This document shows positions 18,442 through 26,423 of a DNA stretch of 64,000 nucleotides, piece by piece (the stretch's first letter is position 1; each line of letters opens with the position of its first letter). Source of the stretch: Flavobacterium limnophilum (GTDB lineage Bacteria > Bacteroidota > Bacteroidia > Flavobacteriales > Flavobacteriaceae); contig NZ_CP114289.2 of assembly GCF_027111315.2 (NCBI RefSeq), positions 2,294,001 to 2,358,000 of the forward strand, read 5' to 3'. A program made the translations under genes and the position numbers. The notes under the pieces are model-generated. The model was not told where the DNA came from. It ran no database searches and saw only the letters and a program-made list of their open reading frames with translations.

Positions 18442-19356
18442 CTATTGTAAAATGATTTTTGTTTTTGACCTGTTTTTTTCTCCTTTCGGAAAAATGAATA
18501 CAAAGCTATTATAGGTGTTATTGAAAAAATGATAGCTAGCTTTAAGTTGCTCACCATCTTTTGTCATTAGAGAAATTGTTCCGTTTTCAAGAAATTTTTT
18601 TTTGAATTTGAAATCTTGAACGAATGCCCATTTAAAACCAAATTCATTTGGAAGTGTTAACTCCCCAATCTCTTGTGAAAATTTCTTAGAATAAAATAAA
18701 TCTCTAGTAGTCAATGTATTTGTGAAGCCATTTTGATTGATTGGATGGTTCAAAACTAGCAAAGCACATCTGTTTTTTGATTGTAAAACATAATTTCTAA
18801 ACGCAGAATGTACTGATGCACCAAATTTCTTACTCAAAGCCATCACTGCCCCCAATCCCAAATTTAACTTTTCGCATTCTTCTAAAAACCGTTCATGTTG
18901 AAATAATGTGACAGAAGCAAAATAGTTAGCTTCTGCCTCAAATTGTTCATCATACTCTTCACTTAAAGTTTCGTCATTGTCTAAAGCTAAGATTACCTCA
19001 TCTTGCCACGATAAAACTCCATGACCAATTTCATGTAACTTAACAAAGTTCTTTTTCCCAAGATTTTTATCAAGATTTACGTCTATATATATGATTTTCT
19101 CTTCTCTATAAAAAAAACCTTTTATTTTTGATAAAGCATGTAGTAAAGCCTTTTTAGAAGGATCCACTAATTTTTCTTTGAATGAGTCAAAAAAAGAATC
19201 ATCAATGTTCTGCAAATCTATTTTATTATCAACTGCAAAATTTGAATATGACAAAATCTTATCTACAGGTGTAGGGAAAATATCGAAAGATTTACTTTCT
19301 TTTAAAATATTATGAGATATCTTTTCAATTTCTTTTCGAGTAAAATCATCTATCAT
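18442..19356 (-). CDS. ImmA/IrrE-family zinc metallopeptidase
   Basis: A 304-residue protein with the zinc motif HEIGHG (His108, Glu109, His112) and a downstream FEAEANYFAS (around residues 139-148) that supplies the third ligand. Between them the order matches ImmA/IrrE (COG2856) peptidases. Such enzymes cleave a partner XRE repressor after DNA damage or another signal, as ImmA-ImmR in ICEBs1 and CapP-CapH next to CBASS. Its start overlaps the stop of the XRE gene by 4 bases, so they are one operon. The likely substrate is that regulator, an inference from family and coupling. Confidence 0.88.
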   Translation of the reverse strand: MIDDFTRKEIEKISHNILKESKSFDIFPTPVDKILSYSNFAVDNKIDLQNIDDSFFDSFKEKLVDPSKKALLHALSKIKGFFYREEKIIYIDVNLDKNLGKKNFVKLHEIGHGVLSWQDEVILALDNDETLSEEYDEQFEAEANYFASVTLFQHERFLEECEKLNLGLGAVMALSKKFGASVHSAFRNYVLQSKNRCALLVLNHPINQNGFTNTLTTRDLFYSKKFSQEIGELTLPNEFGFKWAFVQDFKFKKKFLENGTISLMTKDGEQLKASYHFFNNTYNSFVFIFPKGEKNRSKTKIILQ

Positions 19357-19706
19357 AATTCCCTTTTACGTGATTTAATAAATTCTAAATATTTCAAAAC
19401 ATCATTTCTTTCGTCTTCTGTTAAATCTTCAGCTCGAAAAGCTATTTTCTGGGCAAAATTCAAATTAATTTCTTCCTGTTGAGCCTCATTTTTATCTATC
19501 ATTTTAGCGTTTGAAAGAAGTGTCTTTAAAGACACTTTATATAAAGATGATAGTTTTGATAAGATATTAACTGATGGATTTTTAATTTTTTCATTTTCTA
19601 ACTGACTAAGATAAGCATTAGAAATATCTGTCATTTCTTCAACTTGTCTTAATGTAAGCCCTACATTTTTTCTTGCATCTTTTAAAGTTGCTCCAAGTGA
19701 ACTCAT
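19353..19706 (-). CDS. XRE-family repressor paired with the metallopeptidase
   Basis: A 117-residue regulator. The N-terminal helix-turn-helix (about residues 5-60) contains LTLRQVEEMTDISNAYLSQLENEK and the SVNILSKLSSLYKVSL helix. The C-terminal 40 residues are charged and end in a helix LKYLEFIKSRKREL, a possible dimer or cleavage region. It is divergent from the triple-ubiquitin-like operon. Operator-like repeats overlap the promoters on both sides (19735-19800), so it probably represses itself and that operon. No other regulator lies in the island. Confidence 0.88.
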   Translation of the reverse strand: MSSLGATLKDARKNVGLTLRQVEEMTDISNAYLSQLENEKIKNPSVNILSKLSSLYKVSLKTLLSNAKMIDKNEAQQEEINLNFAQKIAFRAEDLTEDERNDVLKYLEFIKSRKREL

Positions 19707-19718
19707 TGTTTTTTTTTA

Positions 19719-19748
19719 CAAATATACATATAATGCTTAATATATCAA
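19719..19748 (-). promoter_or_regulatory. Bacteroidota-type promoter for the XRE-peptidase operon
   Basis: Read on the minus strand, TTG (19748-19746) is followed after 19 bases by TATATTTG (19726-19719), a match to TTG-N(17-23)-TAnnTTTG. The XRE start codon follows only 13 bases later, giving an extremely short leader. The TTG lies inside the operator-like palindrome. Confidence 0.6.
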
Positions 19749-19800
19749 GCAAAATTTTAATTAAAATCTAAATATGCAAAAAAAACTTGCTTGATATATT
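19735..19800. promoter_or_regulatory. Paired operator-like repeats between the divergent promoters
   Basis: AATATATCAAGCAA (19739-19752) and its exact reverse complement TTGCTTGATATATT (19787-19800) form a 14-bp inverted repeat. The left copy is itself a palindrome, GCTTAATATATCAAGC (19735-19750), as expected for a dimeric XRE repressor. AAAATCTAAATAT, starting at 19764, is mirrored by ATATTTAGATTTT, starting at 19796. Each GCTTGATATATT core covers the TTG of one promoter, so one protein could shut both. Confidence 0.65.
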
Positions 19801-19817
19801 TAGATTTTATACTTTTG
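19787..19817 (+). promoter_or_regulatory. Bacteroidota-type promoter for the ubiquitin-like operon
   Basis: TTG (19787-19789), a 20-base spacer and TACTTTTG (19810-19817) fit the TTG/TAnnTTTG consensus. It overlaps the right operator copy. The first gene starts 275 bases downstream, implying a long untranslated leader unless a second promoter exists. Confidence 0.55.
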
Positions 19818-19861
19818 TCATGTTTATAAATTTTAAATAAAGAAACACTGATAGATAAAAT

Positions 19862-19900
19862 AAAAAAAACCCAATCGAACTTGGCGGTACGGATTGGGTT
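19862..19900 (-). terminator. Hairpin with terminator features on the minus strand, inside the ubiquitin-operon leader
   Basis: AACCCAATC (19868-19876) pairs with GATTGGGTT (19892-19900), a 9-bp stem with a 15-base loop. On the minus strand it is followed by a run of T, as in an intrinsic terminator. On the plus strand it would be a leader hairpin without a U-tail. Apart from this, 19901-20091 shows no gene. Confidence 0.6.
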
Positions 19901-20091
19901 TATAGGGAACAAGTTTTTCGACGACTTTCAAATACTTAGGCTTATCACCTCAGTATCCCTCTATTTTGTTGTGTAAAACTAATATGTTTTTTAATAAAAA
20001 CAAATTTTTAACAACAAAAACCGCTTGAAACTTATCTCTCCGTGAGTTTTTTAAGGATTAGGAGTGTTAATAATTTAAAAAAACACGAAGT

Positions 20092-20787
20092 ATGAATGCA
20101 CATGTAGGCGGTCAAGATGACCAAAAAGGAAGACCTTCTTTATTATTGATTGTTGAAGGCAAAGAATTTAATTGGTTCGAACAGTACATTACTGGGAAAC
20201 AATTAAAAGAGTTGAGAGGATTACCTCTTGATTGTGAATTATTTTTGGATATAATTGAACCATGGAAAGATGATGCTATTTTAAACGATGAAGTCGTTGA
20301 CCTAGCAAGAACTGGAATTGAGCAATTTTATATCAAGCAGAAATTAAAGTACTCTGTTGATGGGAAAAATTTTGAAACTGATAAGCAGTATATTAAAGGT
20401 TCTCAAATTAGAAGACAAGGAAATATTCCAGATGATTATCAAATATTTTTAGATAATAATCAGCCATGGGAAGATGATTTAATTGAGGACAATGAAATTG
20501 TTGATTTAGCTAGACCTGGAAAGGAAAAATTCTATTCCAAAAAAGAAGTTACTAAATTTATTATCATTGTAAATGGTAGAGAAAAACAATGGTGTGAAAA
20601 AACTATAAGTTTTAGGCAAATTGTTGAATTGGCATTTGGAAATTTTCAAGAAAATCCAAACACTGTTTATACGGTAACTTATGCTAAAGGTCCTCATCAA
20701 AATCCTGAAGGTAGTATGGTTAAAGGTGATAAAGTTTTTGTAACTAACAAAATGGTTTTCAATGTTACAGCAACTAATAAATCATAG
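20092..20787 (+). CDS. Multiubiquitin protein: three tandem ubiquitin-like domains
   Basis: A 231-residue protein made of three beta-grasp (multiubiquitin, PF14452-like) repeats at about 15-78, 83-150 and 153-231. Repeats 1 and 2 align visibly: LLIVEGKEFNW with KYSVDGKNFET, then EPWKDDAILNDEVVDLAR with QPWEDDLIEDNEIVDLAR. The third has VNGREKQWCE and the family ending NPEGSMVKGDKVFV...MVFNVTAT. There is no C-terminal di-glycine; it ends in TNKS. Its stop overlaps the E1-like gene start by 26 bases. Members occur in bacterial ubiquitin-like operons with ThiF-type activators. What it is joined to, if anything, is unknown. Confidence 0.85.
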   Translation: MNAHVGGQDDQKGRPSLLLIVEGKEFNWFEQYITGKQLKELRGLPLDCELFLDIIEPWKDDAILNDEVVDLARTGIEQFYIKQKLKYSVDGKNFETDKQYIKGSQIRRQGNIPDDYQIFLDNNQPWEDDLIEDNEIVDLARPGKEKFYSKKEVTKFIIIVNGREKQWCEKTISFRQIVELAFGNFQENPNTVYTVTYAKGPHQNPEGSMVKGDKVFVTNKMVFNVTATNKS

Positions 20788-21937
20788 TCCCGACCTTAAA
20801 AGGTTACAAGATGAAGGTTATGAACTTGAGGTTAAAGGTGGATATTTACTTATCCACCATATACCTTATGTAACTCATCTTCGAGAAATCAAATACGGTA
20901 TTTTGGTTAGTGAATTGTCGTTGGCTAATAGTCAAAGGACTATTAAGCCAAGTACACACGTTATCAATTTTATTGGTGAATATCCATGTAATGCAGATGG
21001 TAGTATTATCACAGCTATTCAACATGCTAATCAACAAAACCTTGGTCATGGGATTGTGATTAATTTTTCCTTTTCCAACAAACCACAAAGTGGTTATCTT
21101 GATTATTATGAAAAAGTATCTACTTATAGCAAAATTATAAGTTCACCCGCTAAAAACATTGATACGTTAGTTACTGAAAAGACTTTTAGGATAAGAGAAA
21201 ACGCAATTGATACTGATGTTTTTCAATATATTGACACTAATTCCGGTAGAGCGAAAATTAACCTTATTAATGAAAAAGTTAAAGGACAAAAAATCGCTAT
21301 CATTGGATTAGGTGGAACCGGTGCTTACATTCTGGATTTACTTTCAAAAACCCCTGTGAATGAAATTCATCTTTATGATGGCGATGTATTTTCGCAACAT
21401 AATGCATTTCGCTCTCCAGGAGCTGCCGGAAAGGAGGATTTAGATACTGTGCCATCAAAGGTTGACTATTATTATAATCAGTACTCAAAAATTCATCAAA
21501 AAATTACTGCACATCATAGTTATGTTTCAAAAGAAAATTTGGAAAAATTACTAACTATGTCTTTTGTATTTATATGTATTGATAATGATGTTTCCAGAAA
21601 GTTGATTATCCAATTTTTGTTAAAAAATAATATTTCTTTTATAGATGTTGGACTTGGTGTAAACGTTGTTGATGATACACTTATTGGGACTGTTAGAGTT
21701 ACTACTGGTACGAATGAAAAAAACAATCATTTAGTTGATAGAATTCCATTTGTTGATGAAGGCAATAACGATTACAACACTAACATTCAAATTGCAGAGT
21801 TAAATTGTTTAAATGCCGTTTTAGCAGTAATTAAATGGAAAAAACTCAGTGGTTTTTATCAAGATTTACGAGAAGAGCATCACAGCACTTACTCTATTAA
21901 TGTTAATCAATTGACAAGTGATGATGTTACAGCATAA
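20762..21937 (+). CDS. E1-like ThiF-family adenylyltransferase with DUF6791-type N-terminal domain
   Basis: A 391-residue protein. The N-terminal half (1 to about 165) carries the DUF6791 pattern, [23 protein letters not shown] and HIPYVT. The C-terminal half is a Rossmann E1 domain with GLGGTG at 182-187, DGDVF (206-210), an asparagine/arginine pair in HNAFRSPG and the metal aspartate in ICIDND (Asp274). It should activate a ubiquitin-like C-terminus by adenylation. No cysteine stands at an obvious thioester position and no separate E2 or JAB protease gene is nearby. It overlaps both neighbouring genes, so the three are translated together. Confidence 0.85.
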   Translation: MLQQLINHSPDLKRLQDEGYELEVKGGYLLIHHIPYVTHLREIKYGILVSELSLANSQRTIKPSTHVINFIGEYPCNADGSIITAIQHANQQNLGHGIVINFSFSNKPQSGYLDYYEKVSTYSKIISSPAKNIDTLVTEKTFRIRENAIDTDVFQYIDTNSGRAKINLINEKVKGQKIAIIGLGGTGAYILDLLSKTPVNEIHLYDGDVFSQHNAFRSPGAAGKEDLDTVPSKVDYYYNQYSKIHQKITAHHSYVSKENLEKLLTMSFVFICIDNDVSRKLIIQFLLKNNISFIDVGLGVNVVDDTLIGTVRVTTGTNEKNNHLVDRIPFVDEGNNDYNTNIQIAELNCLNAVLAVIKWKKLSGFYQDLREEHHSTYSINVNQLTSDDVTA

Positions 21938-22274
21938 ATTTGTAGAGTTCATACCTGAACAATTGGAAGATGGAATATTGTATATTTCATTTACTTATTG
22001 TACAGCCATACATAAATGCGTGTGTGGCTGTGGTAATGAGGTTGTCACACCTTTTTCTCCTAATGATTGGAAAATGACTTTTGATGGCAAAACTATCAGC
22101 TTATCGCCTTCTATTGGAAATTGGAATTTTGATTGCAAATCTCATTATTGGATTAGAAATAGTGAAATTATTTACGCTAGAAAATGGACTGACGAAGAAA
22201 TTAAAGTTGGTCATGAAAAACCAAAAAAGAAAAAGAAAAAATCTTTTTCAAAATGGTGGAAGAAGAAAAAGTAA
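21921..22274 (+). CDS. DUF6527 protein, probable zinc-binding partner of the E1-like protein
   Basis: A 117-residue protein; ATG 21921 or 21924 is preferred to the in-frame GTG at 21918. The centre holds a cysteine cluster CVCGCGNEV, followed by [17 protein letters not shown], the DUF6527 signature that looks like a small zinc-bound fold. The tail is strongly basic (KKKKKKS...KWWKKKK), suggesting nucleic-acid or ribosome contact. The gene overlaps the E1 stop and ends at a strong terminator, closing the operon. DUF6527 is regularly found with multiubiquitin/ThiF genes; its activity is not known to me. A role as E2 or ligase substitute would be speculation. Confidence 0.8.
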   Translation: MMLQHKFVEFIPEQLEDGILYISFTYCTAIHKCVCGCGNEVVTPFSPNDWKMTFDGKTISLSPSIGNWNFDCKSHYWIRNSEIIYARKWTDEEIKVGHEKPKKKKKKSFSKWWKKKK

Positions 22275-22292
22275 TCTATCGGTTAAATTAGG

Positions 22293-22320
22293 AACAGGCT
22301 ATAAAATAGCCTGTTTTTTT
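22293..22320 (+). terminator. Intrinsic terminator of the ubiquitin-like operon
   Basis: AACAGGCTAT (22293-22302) and ATAGCCTGTT (22306-22315) form a perfect 10-bp stem with a 3-base loop, followed by a T-run. It lies 18 bases after the DUF6527 stop and separates the island from traE. Confidence 0.9.
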
Positions 22321-22619
22321 TTGGGGGAAATCATAAAGATCTCTGTTTTTAATCTTTTAAAGTTTAAGCTTTTAGATCAATATTAAAAAGCTTTTGAAAG
22401 TTCTATAAACCCTTACATCGCATATTGCGATTTGCAATATAAAAAAATATGGCTACTTAAATTTAATGATTTTATTATTGAAAAGCAGAATCGTTACGTC
22501 TTTTTCTGCCAAATCATTCCACTTAAAGACAGCTCGTCTTAAGGTCTTTACTTCTCCAATAGATTTGTTTAAAATCCTGCAAAGAGCAGGAATACAGAAC
22601 AAATTAATTCATTTCAATC
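22321..22619 (+). promoter_or_regulatory. Leader region upstream of traE
   Basis: This AT-rich gap must hold the promoter for the traE-N operon. A hairpin CTTAA(A)GAC/GTCTTAAG lies at about 22518-22540. A possible -7 box TAGATTTG is at 22560-22567, but no good TTG stands at the right distance upstream. I see no gene; a rightward frame from 22466 simply runs into traE in another phase. Confidence 0.35.
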
Positions 22620-22925
22620 ATGAAAAATCAAAGAAAAAAAGTTTTGCTGTCGGCTGTAATTATGCTGACGGGTCTTGGTGCATTTGCACAAGGAAATGGT
22701 ACTGCAGGAATTACCGAGGCTACCCAAATGGTAACCTCTTATTTTGATCCTGCCACACAGCTTATCTATGCCATCGGAGCGGTAGTGGGCCTCATTGGAG
22801 GTGTCAAGGTGTATAATAAATTCAGTAGCGGCGATCAAGATACCAGCAAGACAGCAGCGAGTTGGTTTGGAGCTTGCATCTTTCTCATCGTGGCCGCCAC
22901 AATCTTACGTTCCTTCTTCCTATAA
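22620..22925 (+). CDS. traE: TraE (DUF4134) conjugation protein
   Basis: A 101-residue protein with a signal peptide ending near AFAQG (residue 23). Two further hydrophobic helices (about 47-63 and 82-100) are separated by YNKFSSGDQDTSKTAASWFGA, the DUF4134 signature. In CTnDOT-type systems TraE is the small membrane or pilin-like (VirB2-like) component. It heads the T4SS operon and is followed by traF after 11 bases. Confidence 0.9.
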   Translation: MKNQRKKVLLSAVIMLTGLGAFAQGNGTAGITEATQMVTSYFDPATQLIYAIGAVVGLIGGVKVYNKFSSGDQDTSKTAASWFGACIFLIVAATILRSFFL

Positions 22926-22936
22926 TTTTTTGCTTT

Positions 22937-23269
22937 ATGAGTCATTACAATATCAATAAGGGCATTGGAAGAACGGTGGAGTTCAAGGGGCTCAAAGCAC
23001 AATACCTTTTTATTTTCGCTGGCGGACTGCTAGGTATTCTCATTCTAGTTATGGTATTGTACATGGTCGGCATTAATTCTTATATGTGTCTGATTATTGG
23101 CATTGGAGGAGGATCAATCCTCACATGGCAGACCTTCTCCTTGAACAAAAAGTATGGAGAACACGGATTGATGAAAGTGGGTGCACGCAAAAGACATCCC
23201 CGTTACATCATTTGCCGTAAAACTGTTCAACGCTATTTCAAATTGACCTCTAAATCCTTCAAGCGATGA
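22937..23269 (+). CDS. traF: TraF (DUF4133) conjugation membrane protein
   Basis: The best start is ATG 22937 (MSHYNINKGIGRTVEFKGL), giving 110 residues; the open frame extends upstream only through a TTG inside traE. Two adjacent membrane helices (about 27-45 and 48-68) are followed by a basic C-terminal part. This is the DUF4133 family, placed like VirB3 between the pilin-like TraE and the TraG ATPase. The stop overlaps the traG start by 4 bases (ATGA). Confidence 0.88.
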   Translation: MSHYNINKGIGRTVEFKGLKAQYLFIFAGGLLGILILVMVLYMVGINSYMCLIIGIGGGSILTWQTFSLNKKYGEHGLMKVGARKRHPRYIICRKTVQRYFKLTSKSFKR

Positions 23270-25764
23270 AAAATACATCAAAAGCCGCTACGTTAGAAAG
23301 CAAGTTTCCGCTATTGGCAGTGGAAAATCACTGCATCATTTCAAAGGATGCCGACATAACAGCATGTTTTCGGGTGCAGCTTCCCGAACTATTCACTGTG
23401 GCTTCCGTAGAGTATGAAGCCATTCATTCGGCATGGCACAAAGCCATCAAGACATTGCCTGATTATACGGTGGTTCACAAACAGGATTGGTACATCAAGG
23501 AAAATTACGCGCCTGACATCGCTGGCGAAGATCACAGTTTTTTGGCAAAGTCCTATCAGCAACATTTCAACGAGCGACCGTTCTTGAATCACTATTGCTA
23601 CTTGTTTCTGACTAAAACCACCAAAGAGCGAATGCAAACGCAAAGTAATTTCTCTTCACTTTGCAAAGGAGTACTCATTCCGAAAGAAATAAGGGATAAA
23701 GAAATCATCCATCGTTTCATGGAAAGCGTGGCACAATTTGAAAGAATTGTAAATGACGGTGACTTTGTAAAACTGGAGCGTCTAACGGAAGAAGACATCA
23801 TTGGTGCAGACGGCAAGCAAGGAGTATTGGAACAGTATCTGACGCTGTCAAAAGAAGCGGGAACTTCAATGCAAGACATTGCTCTGGGTGCCGAGGAAGT
23901 TCGCATTGGCAATAAAAGACTTAGTCTGCACACGCTCTCAGACACCGATGATTTACCAGCAACAGTATCGCCAAACAGTCGGTACGAAAAACTGTCCACT
24001 GACCGGAGTGACTGTTTGTTGTCGTTTGCAGCTCCCGTTGGATTACTATTAGCTTGCAACCACATTTACAACCAGTATTTATTTCTGGACAACAGTGAAG
24101 ACAACCTACGCAAGTTTGAAAAATCGGCAAGAAACATGCACTCGTTGGCACGTTACAGTAGGGAAAACCAAATCAACAAGGAATGGATAGAGCGCTATTT
24201 GAATGAAGCGCATTCCTTTGGACTTTCTTCCATTCGGGCGCATTTTAACGTGATGGCGTGGTCTGACCATCCCGAAGAGCTAAAACTGTTGAAAAACGAT
24301 GTGGGCAGTGCATTGGCACTCATGGAATGCAAACCAAGACACAACACCACTGATGTAGCCACGCTATATTGGGCAGGAATACCAGGGAATGCAGGGGATT
24401 TCCCGAGTGAGGAAAGTTTTTACACCTTCATAGAACCTGCTTTGTGTTTCTTCACGGAAGAAACCAACTACCAAAGTTCCCTCTCCCCTTTCGGGATTAA
24501 GATGGCTGACAGGCTTACGGGAAAACCCATTCACCTTGACATTTCCGATTTGCCGATGAAACGTGGCATCATTACCAACAGGAACAAGTTCATATTGGGG
24601 CCTTCCGGTTCGGGAAAATCATTCTTTACCAATCACATGGTAAGACAGTATTACGAACAAGGGGCTCACGTTTTGCTGGTGGATACAGGGAACTCCTATC
24701 AGGGATTGTGCGAACTCATTAAAGGAAAAACCAAAGGAGAAGACGGTGTTTATTTCACCTATACCGAAGAAAATCCGATCGCCTTCAACCCTTTCTACAC
24801 CGATGACGGCGTATTCGACATCGAGAAAAGGGAAAGCATCAAAACATTGATTTTGACCTTGTGGAAAAGAGATGATGAACCTCCTACCCGTTCCGAAGAA
24901 GTGGCCTTGTCCAATGCCGTGAGTGGCTACATCGAAAGCATCAAACAGGTTGACGATCACCCCTCCTTCAATGGTTTTTATGACTATGTGCAAGGCGATT
25001 ACAAAAAGCTGCTGACAGAAAAGCAGGTACGAGAAAAAGACTTTGACCTTGCCAACTTCCTCAACGTATTGGAACCTTATTACAAAGGAGGGGAATACGA
25101 TTATTTGCTGAATTCGGACAAACAGCTTGACTTGCTTTCCAAACGATTCATTGTATTTGAAATTGATGCCATCAAGGATCACAAAATTTTATTTCCCATC
25201 GTGACCATCATCATCATGGAAGTATTCATCAACAAGATGCGCAGACTCAAAGGAATTCGCAAACTGATTCTGATAGAAGAAGCTTGGAAAGCCATTGCAA
25301 AGGAAGGAATGGCAGAGTACATCAAGTATCTATTCAAAACAGTCCGGAAATTCTTTGGCGAAGCGATTGTCGTGACACAGGAAGTAGATGACATCATCCA
25401 ATCTCCCATTGTAAAAGAAAGCATCATCAATAACTCCGATTGCAAAATACTACTGGATCAGCGGAAGTACATGAACAAATTTGATGACATACAAGCGATG
25501 CTGGGATTAACGGACAAGGAAAAGGCACAGGTACTTTCCATCAATTTGAACAACGATCCCAAAAGATTGTACAAGGAAGTTTGGATTGGTTTGGGTGGAA
25601 CACAATCGGCAGTATATGCCACAGAAGTGAGCTTCGAAGAATATTTAGCTTACACCACCGAAGAAACCGAAAAGATGGAAGTCATGCGTCTTGCCGGGGA
25701 ATTGGATGGCAATGTGGAGCTTGCCATCAAACGAATGGCACTTCAGAAAAAAGAAAACAAATAA
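23266..25764 (+). CDS. traG: TraG conjugation ATPase (VirB4-like)
   Basis: An 832-residue cytoplasmic ATPase energising the type IV secretion channel. The N-terminal half lacks motifs. Walker A, LGPSGSGKSFFT, is near residue 444 and is followed by LLVDTGNSYQGLC; Walker B, LILIEEAWKAIAKEG, is near 667. The QEVDDIIQSP region is typical of TraG/VirB4 proteins of Bacteroidota. Length is normal. It overlaps traF and is followed after 24 bases by the DUF4141 gene. Confidence 0.93.
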   Translation: MKNTSKAATLESKFPLLAVENHCIISKDADITACFRVQLPELFTVASVEYEAIHSAWHKAIKTLPDYTVVHKQDWYIKENYAPDIAGEDHSFLAKSYQQHFNERPFLNHYCYLFLTKTTKERMQTQSNFSSLCKGVLIPKEIRDKEIIHRFMESVAQFERIVNDGDFVKLERLTEEDIIGADGKQGVLEQYLTLSKEAGTSMQDIALGAEEVRIGNKRLSLHTLSDTDDLPATVSPNSRYEKLSTDRSDCLLSFAAPVGLLLACNHIYNQYLFLDNSEDNLRKFEKSARNMHSLARYSRENQINKEWIERYLNEAHSFGLSSIRAHFNVMAWSDHPEELKLLKNDVGSALALMECKPRHNTTDVATLYWAGIPGNAGDFPSEESFYTFIEPALCFFTEETNYQSSLSPFGIKMADRLTGKPIHLDISDLPMKRGIITNRNKFILGPSGSGKSFFTNHMVRQYYEQGAHVLLVDTGNSYQGLCELIKGKTKGEDGVYFTYTEENPIAFNPFYTDDGVFDIEKRESIKTLILTLWKRDDEPPTRSEEVALSNAVSGYIESIKQVDDHPSFNGFYDYVQGDYKKLLTEKQVREKDFDLANFLNVLEPYYKGGEYDYLLNSDKQLDLLSKRFIVFEIDAIKDHKILFPIVTIIIMEVFINKMRRLKGIRKLILIEEAWKAIAKEGMAEYIKYLFKTVRKFFGEAIVVTQEVDDIIQSPIVKESIINNSDCKILLDQRKYMNKFDDIQAMLGLTDKEKAQVLSINLNNDPKRLYKEVWIGLGGTQSAVYATEVSFEEYLAYTTEETEKMEVMRLAGELDGNVELAIKRMALQKKENK

Positions 25765-25788
25765 CAATCATTTTAAAATTTAAGAACC

Positions 25789-26421
25789 ATGAAAAAAATA
25801 ATGATAATGGTGTGTACAGCAATGCTATTTGCTGTCACACCGACAATGAAAGCCCAATGGGTAGTTACCGACCCAACAAATTTAGCATCAGGAATTCTTA
25901 ATAGTGCCAATGAAATTGTGCAAACTTCATCTACAGTATCTAATGTTATTAAAAATTTCAAGGAAGTGGAAAAGGTATATAAACAGGGCAAAGAATATTA
26001 CGACAAACTACAGGCTGTAAATAATCTGGTTAAAGATGCCCGAAAAGTGCAACAGACCGTTTTGCTTGTTGGAGATGCTTCCGAAATTTATGTAAAGAAT
26101 TTTGGCAAGATGATAAACGATCCCAACTTTTCACCCCAAGAATTAACGGCGATTGCCAATGGCTACTCCATTTTGCTGAATGAAAGTGTTGAACTTCTAA
26201 AAGAGTTAAAGCAAATCGTAAACGCTTCCACCCTATCCATGAATGACAACGAACGCTTGGAAATCATTGACCGAGTGCATAAAGAAGTAAAAGAATACCA
26301 CAACCTCATTCGGTACTTCACCAACAAGAACATCTCCGTTAGTTACTTGAGAGCCAAAAAGACCAACAATAGTAGTAGAGTTCTGGAACTCTATGGAGAT
26401 GCCAATCAAAAATACTGGTAA
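25789..26421 (+). CDS. traI: DUF4141 conjugation protein (TraI of CTnDOT-type systems)
   Basis: A 210-residue protein with a signal peptide ending near MKAQW (residue 23), then a helical, probably periplasmic domain. The DUF4141 pattern includes NLASGILNSANEIVQTS and VYKQGKEYYDKLQAVN. VirB5-like proteins have a similar size, signal and helical content, so it may be that analogue. It ends two bases before traJ. It is not the relaxase called TraI elsewhere. Confidence 0.82.
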   Translation: MKKIMIMVCTAMLFAVTPTMKAQWVVTDPTNLASGILNSANEIVQTSSTVSNVIKNFKEVEKVYKQGKEYYDKLQAVNNLVKDARKVQQTVLLVGDASEIYVKNFGKMINDPNFSPQELTAIANGYSILLNESVELLKELKQIVNASTLSMNDNERLEIIDRVHKEVKEYHNLIRYFTNKNISVSYLRAKKTNNSSRVLELYGDANQKYW

Positions 26422-26423
26422 AC

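Noticed and set aside
18442..19706. Simple toxin-antitoxin pair
   Set aside because: The HEIGH metallopeptidase and XRE protein fit the ImmA/ImmR and CapP/CapH control pairs better than a toxin, and they share operators with the divergent operon.
18442..22320. Reading the island as a CBASS system
   Set aside because: There is no cyclic-nucleotide synthase (CD-NTase) and no effector gene; only the XRE-peptidase control and the E1-like gene resemble CBASS accessories.
22466..22747. 93-residue rightward frame before traE
   Set aside because: It crosses the traE start in another phase and has no known motif.
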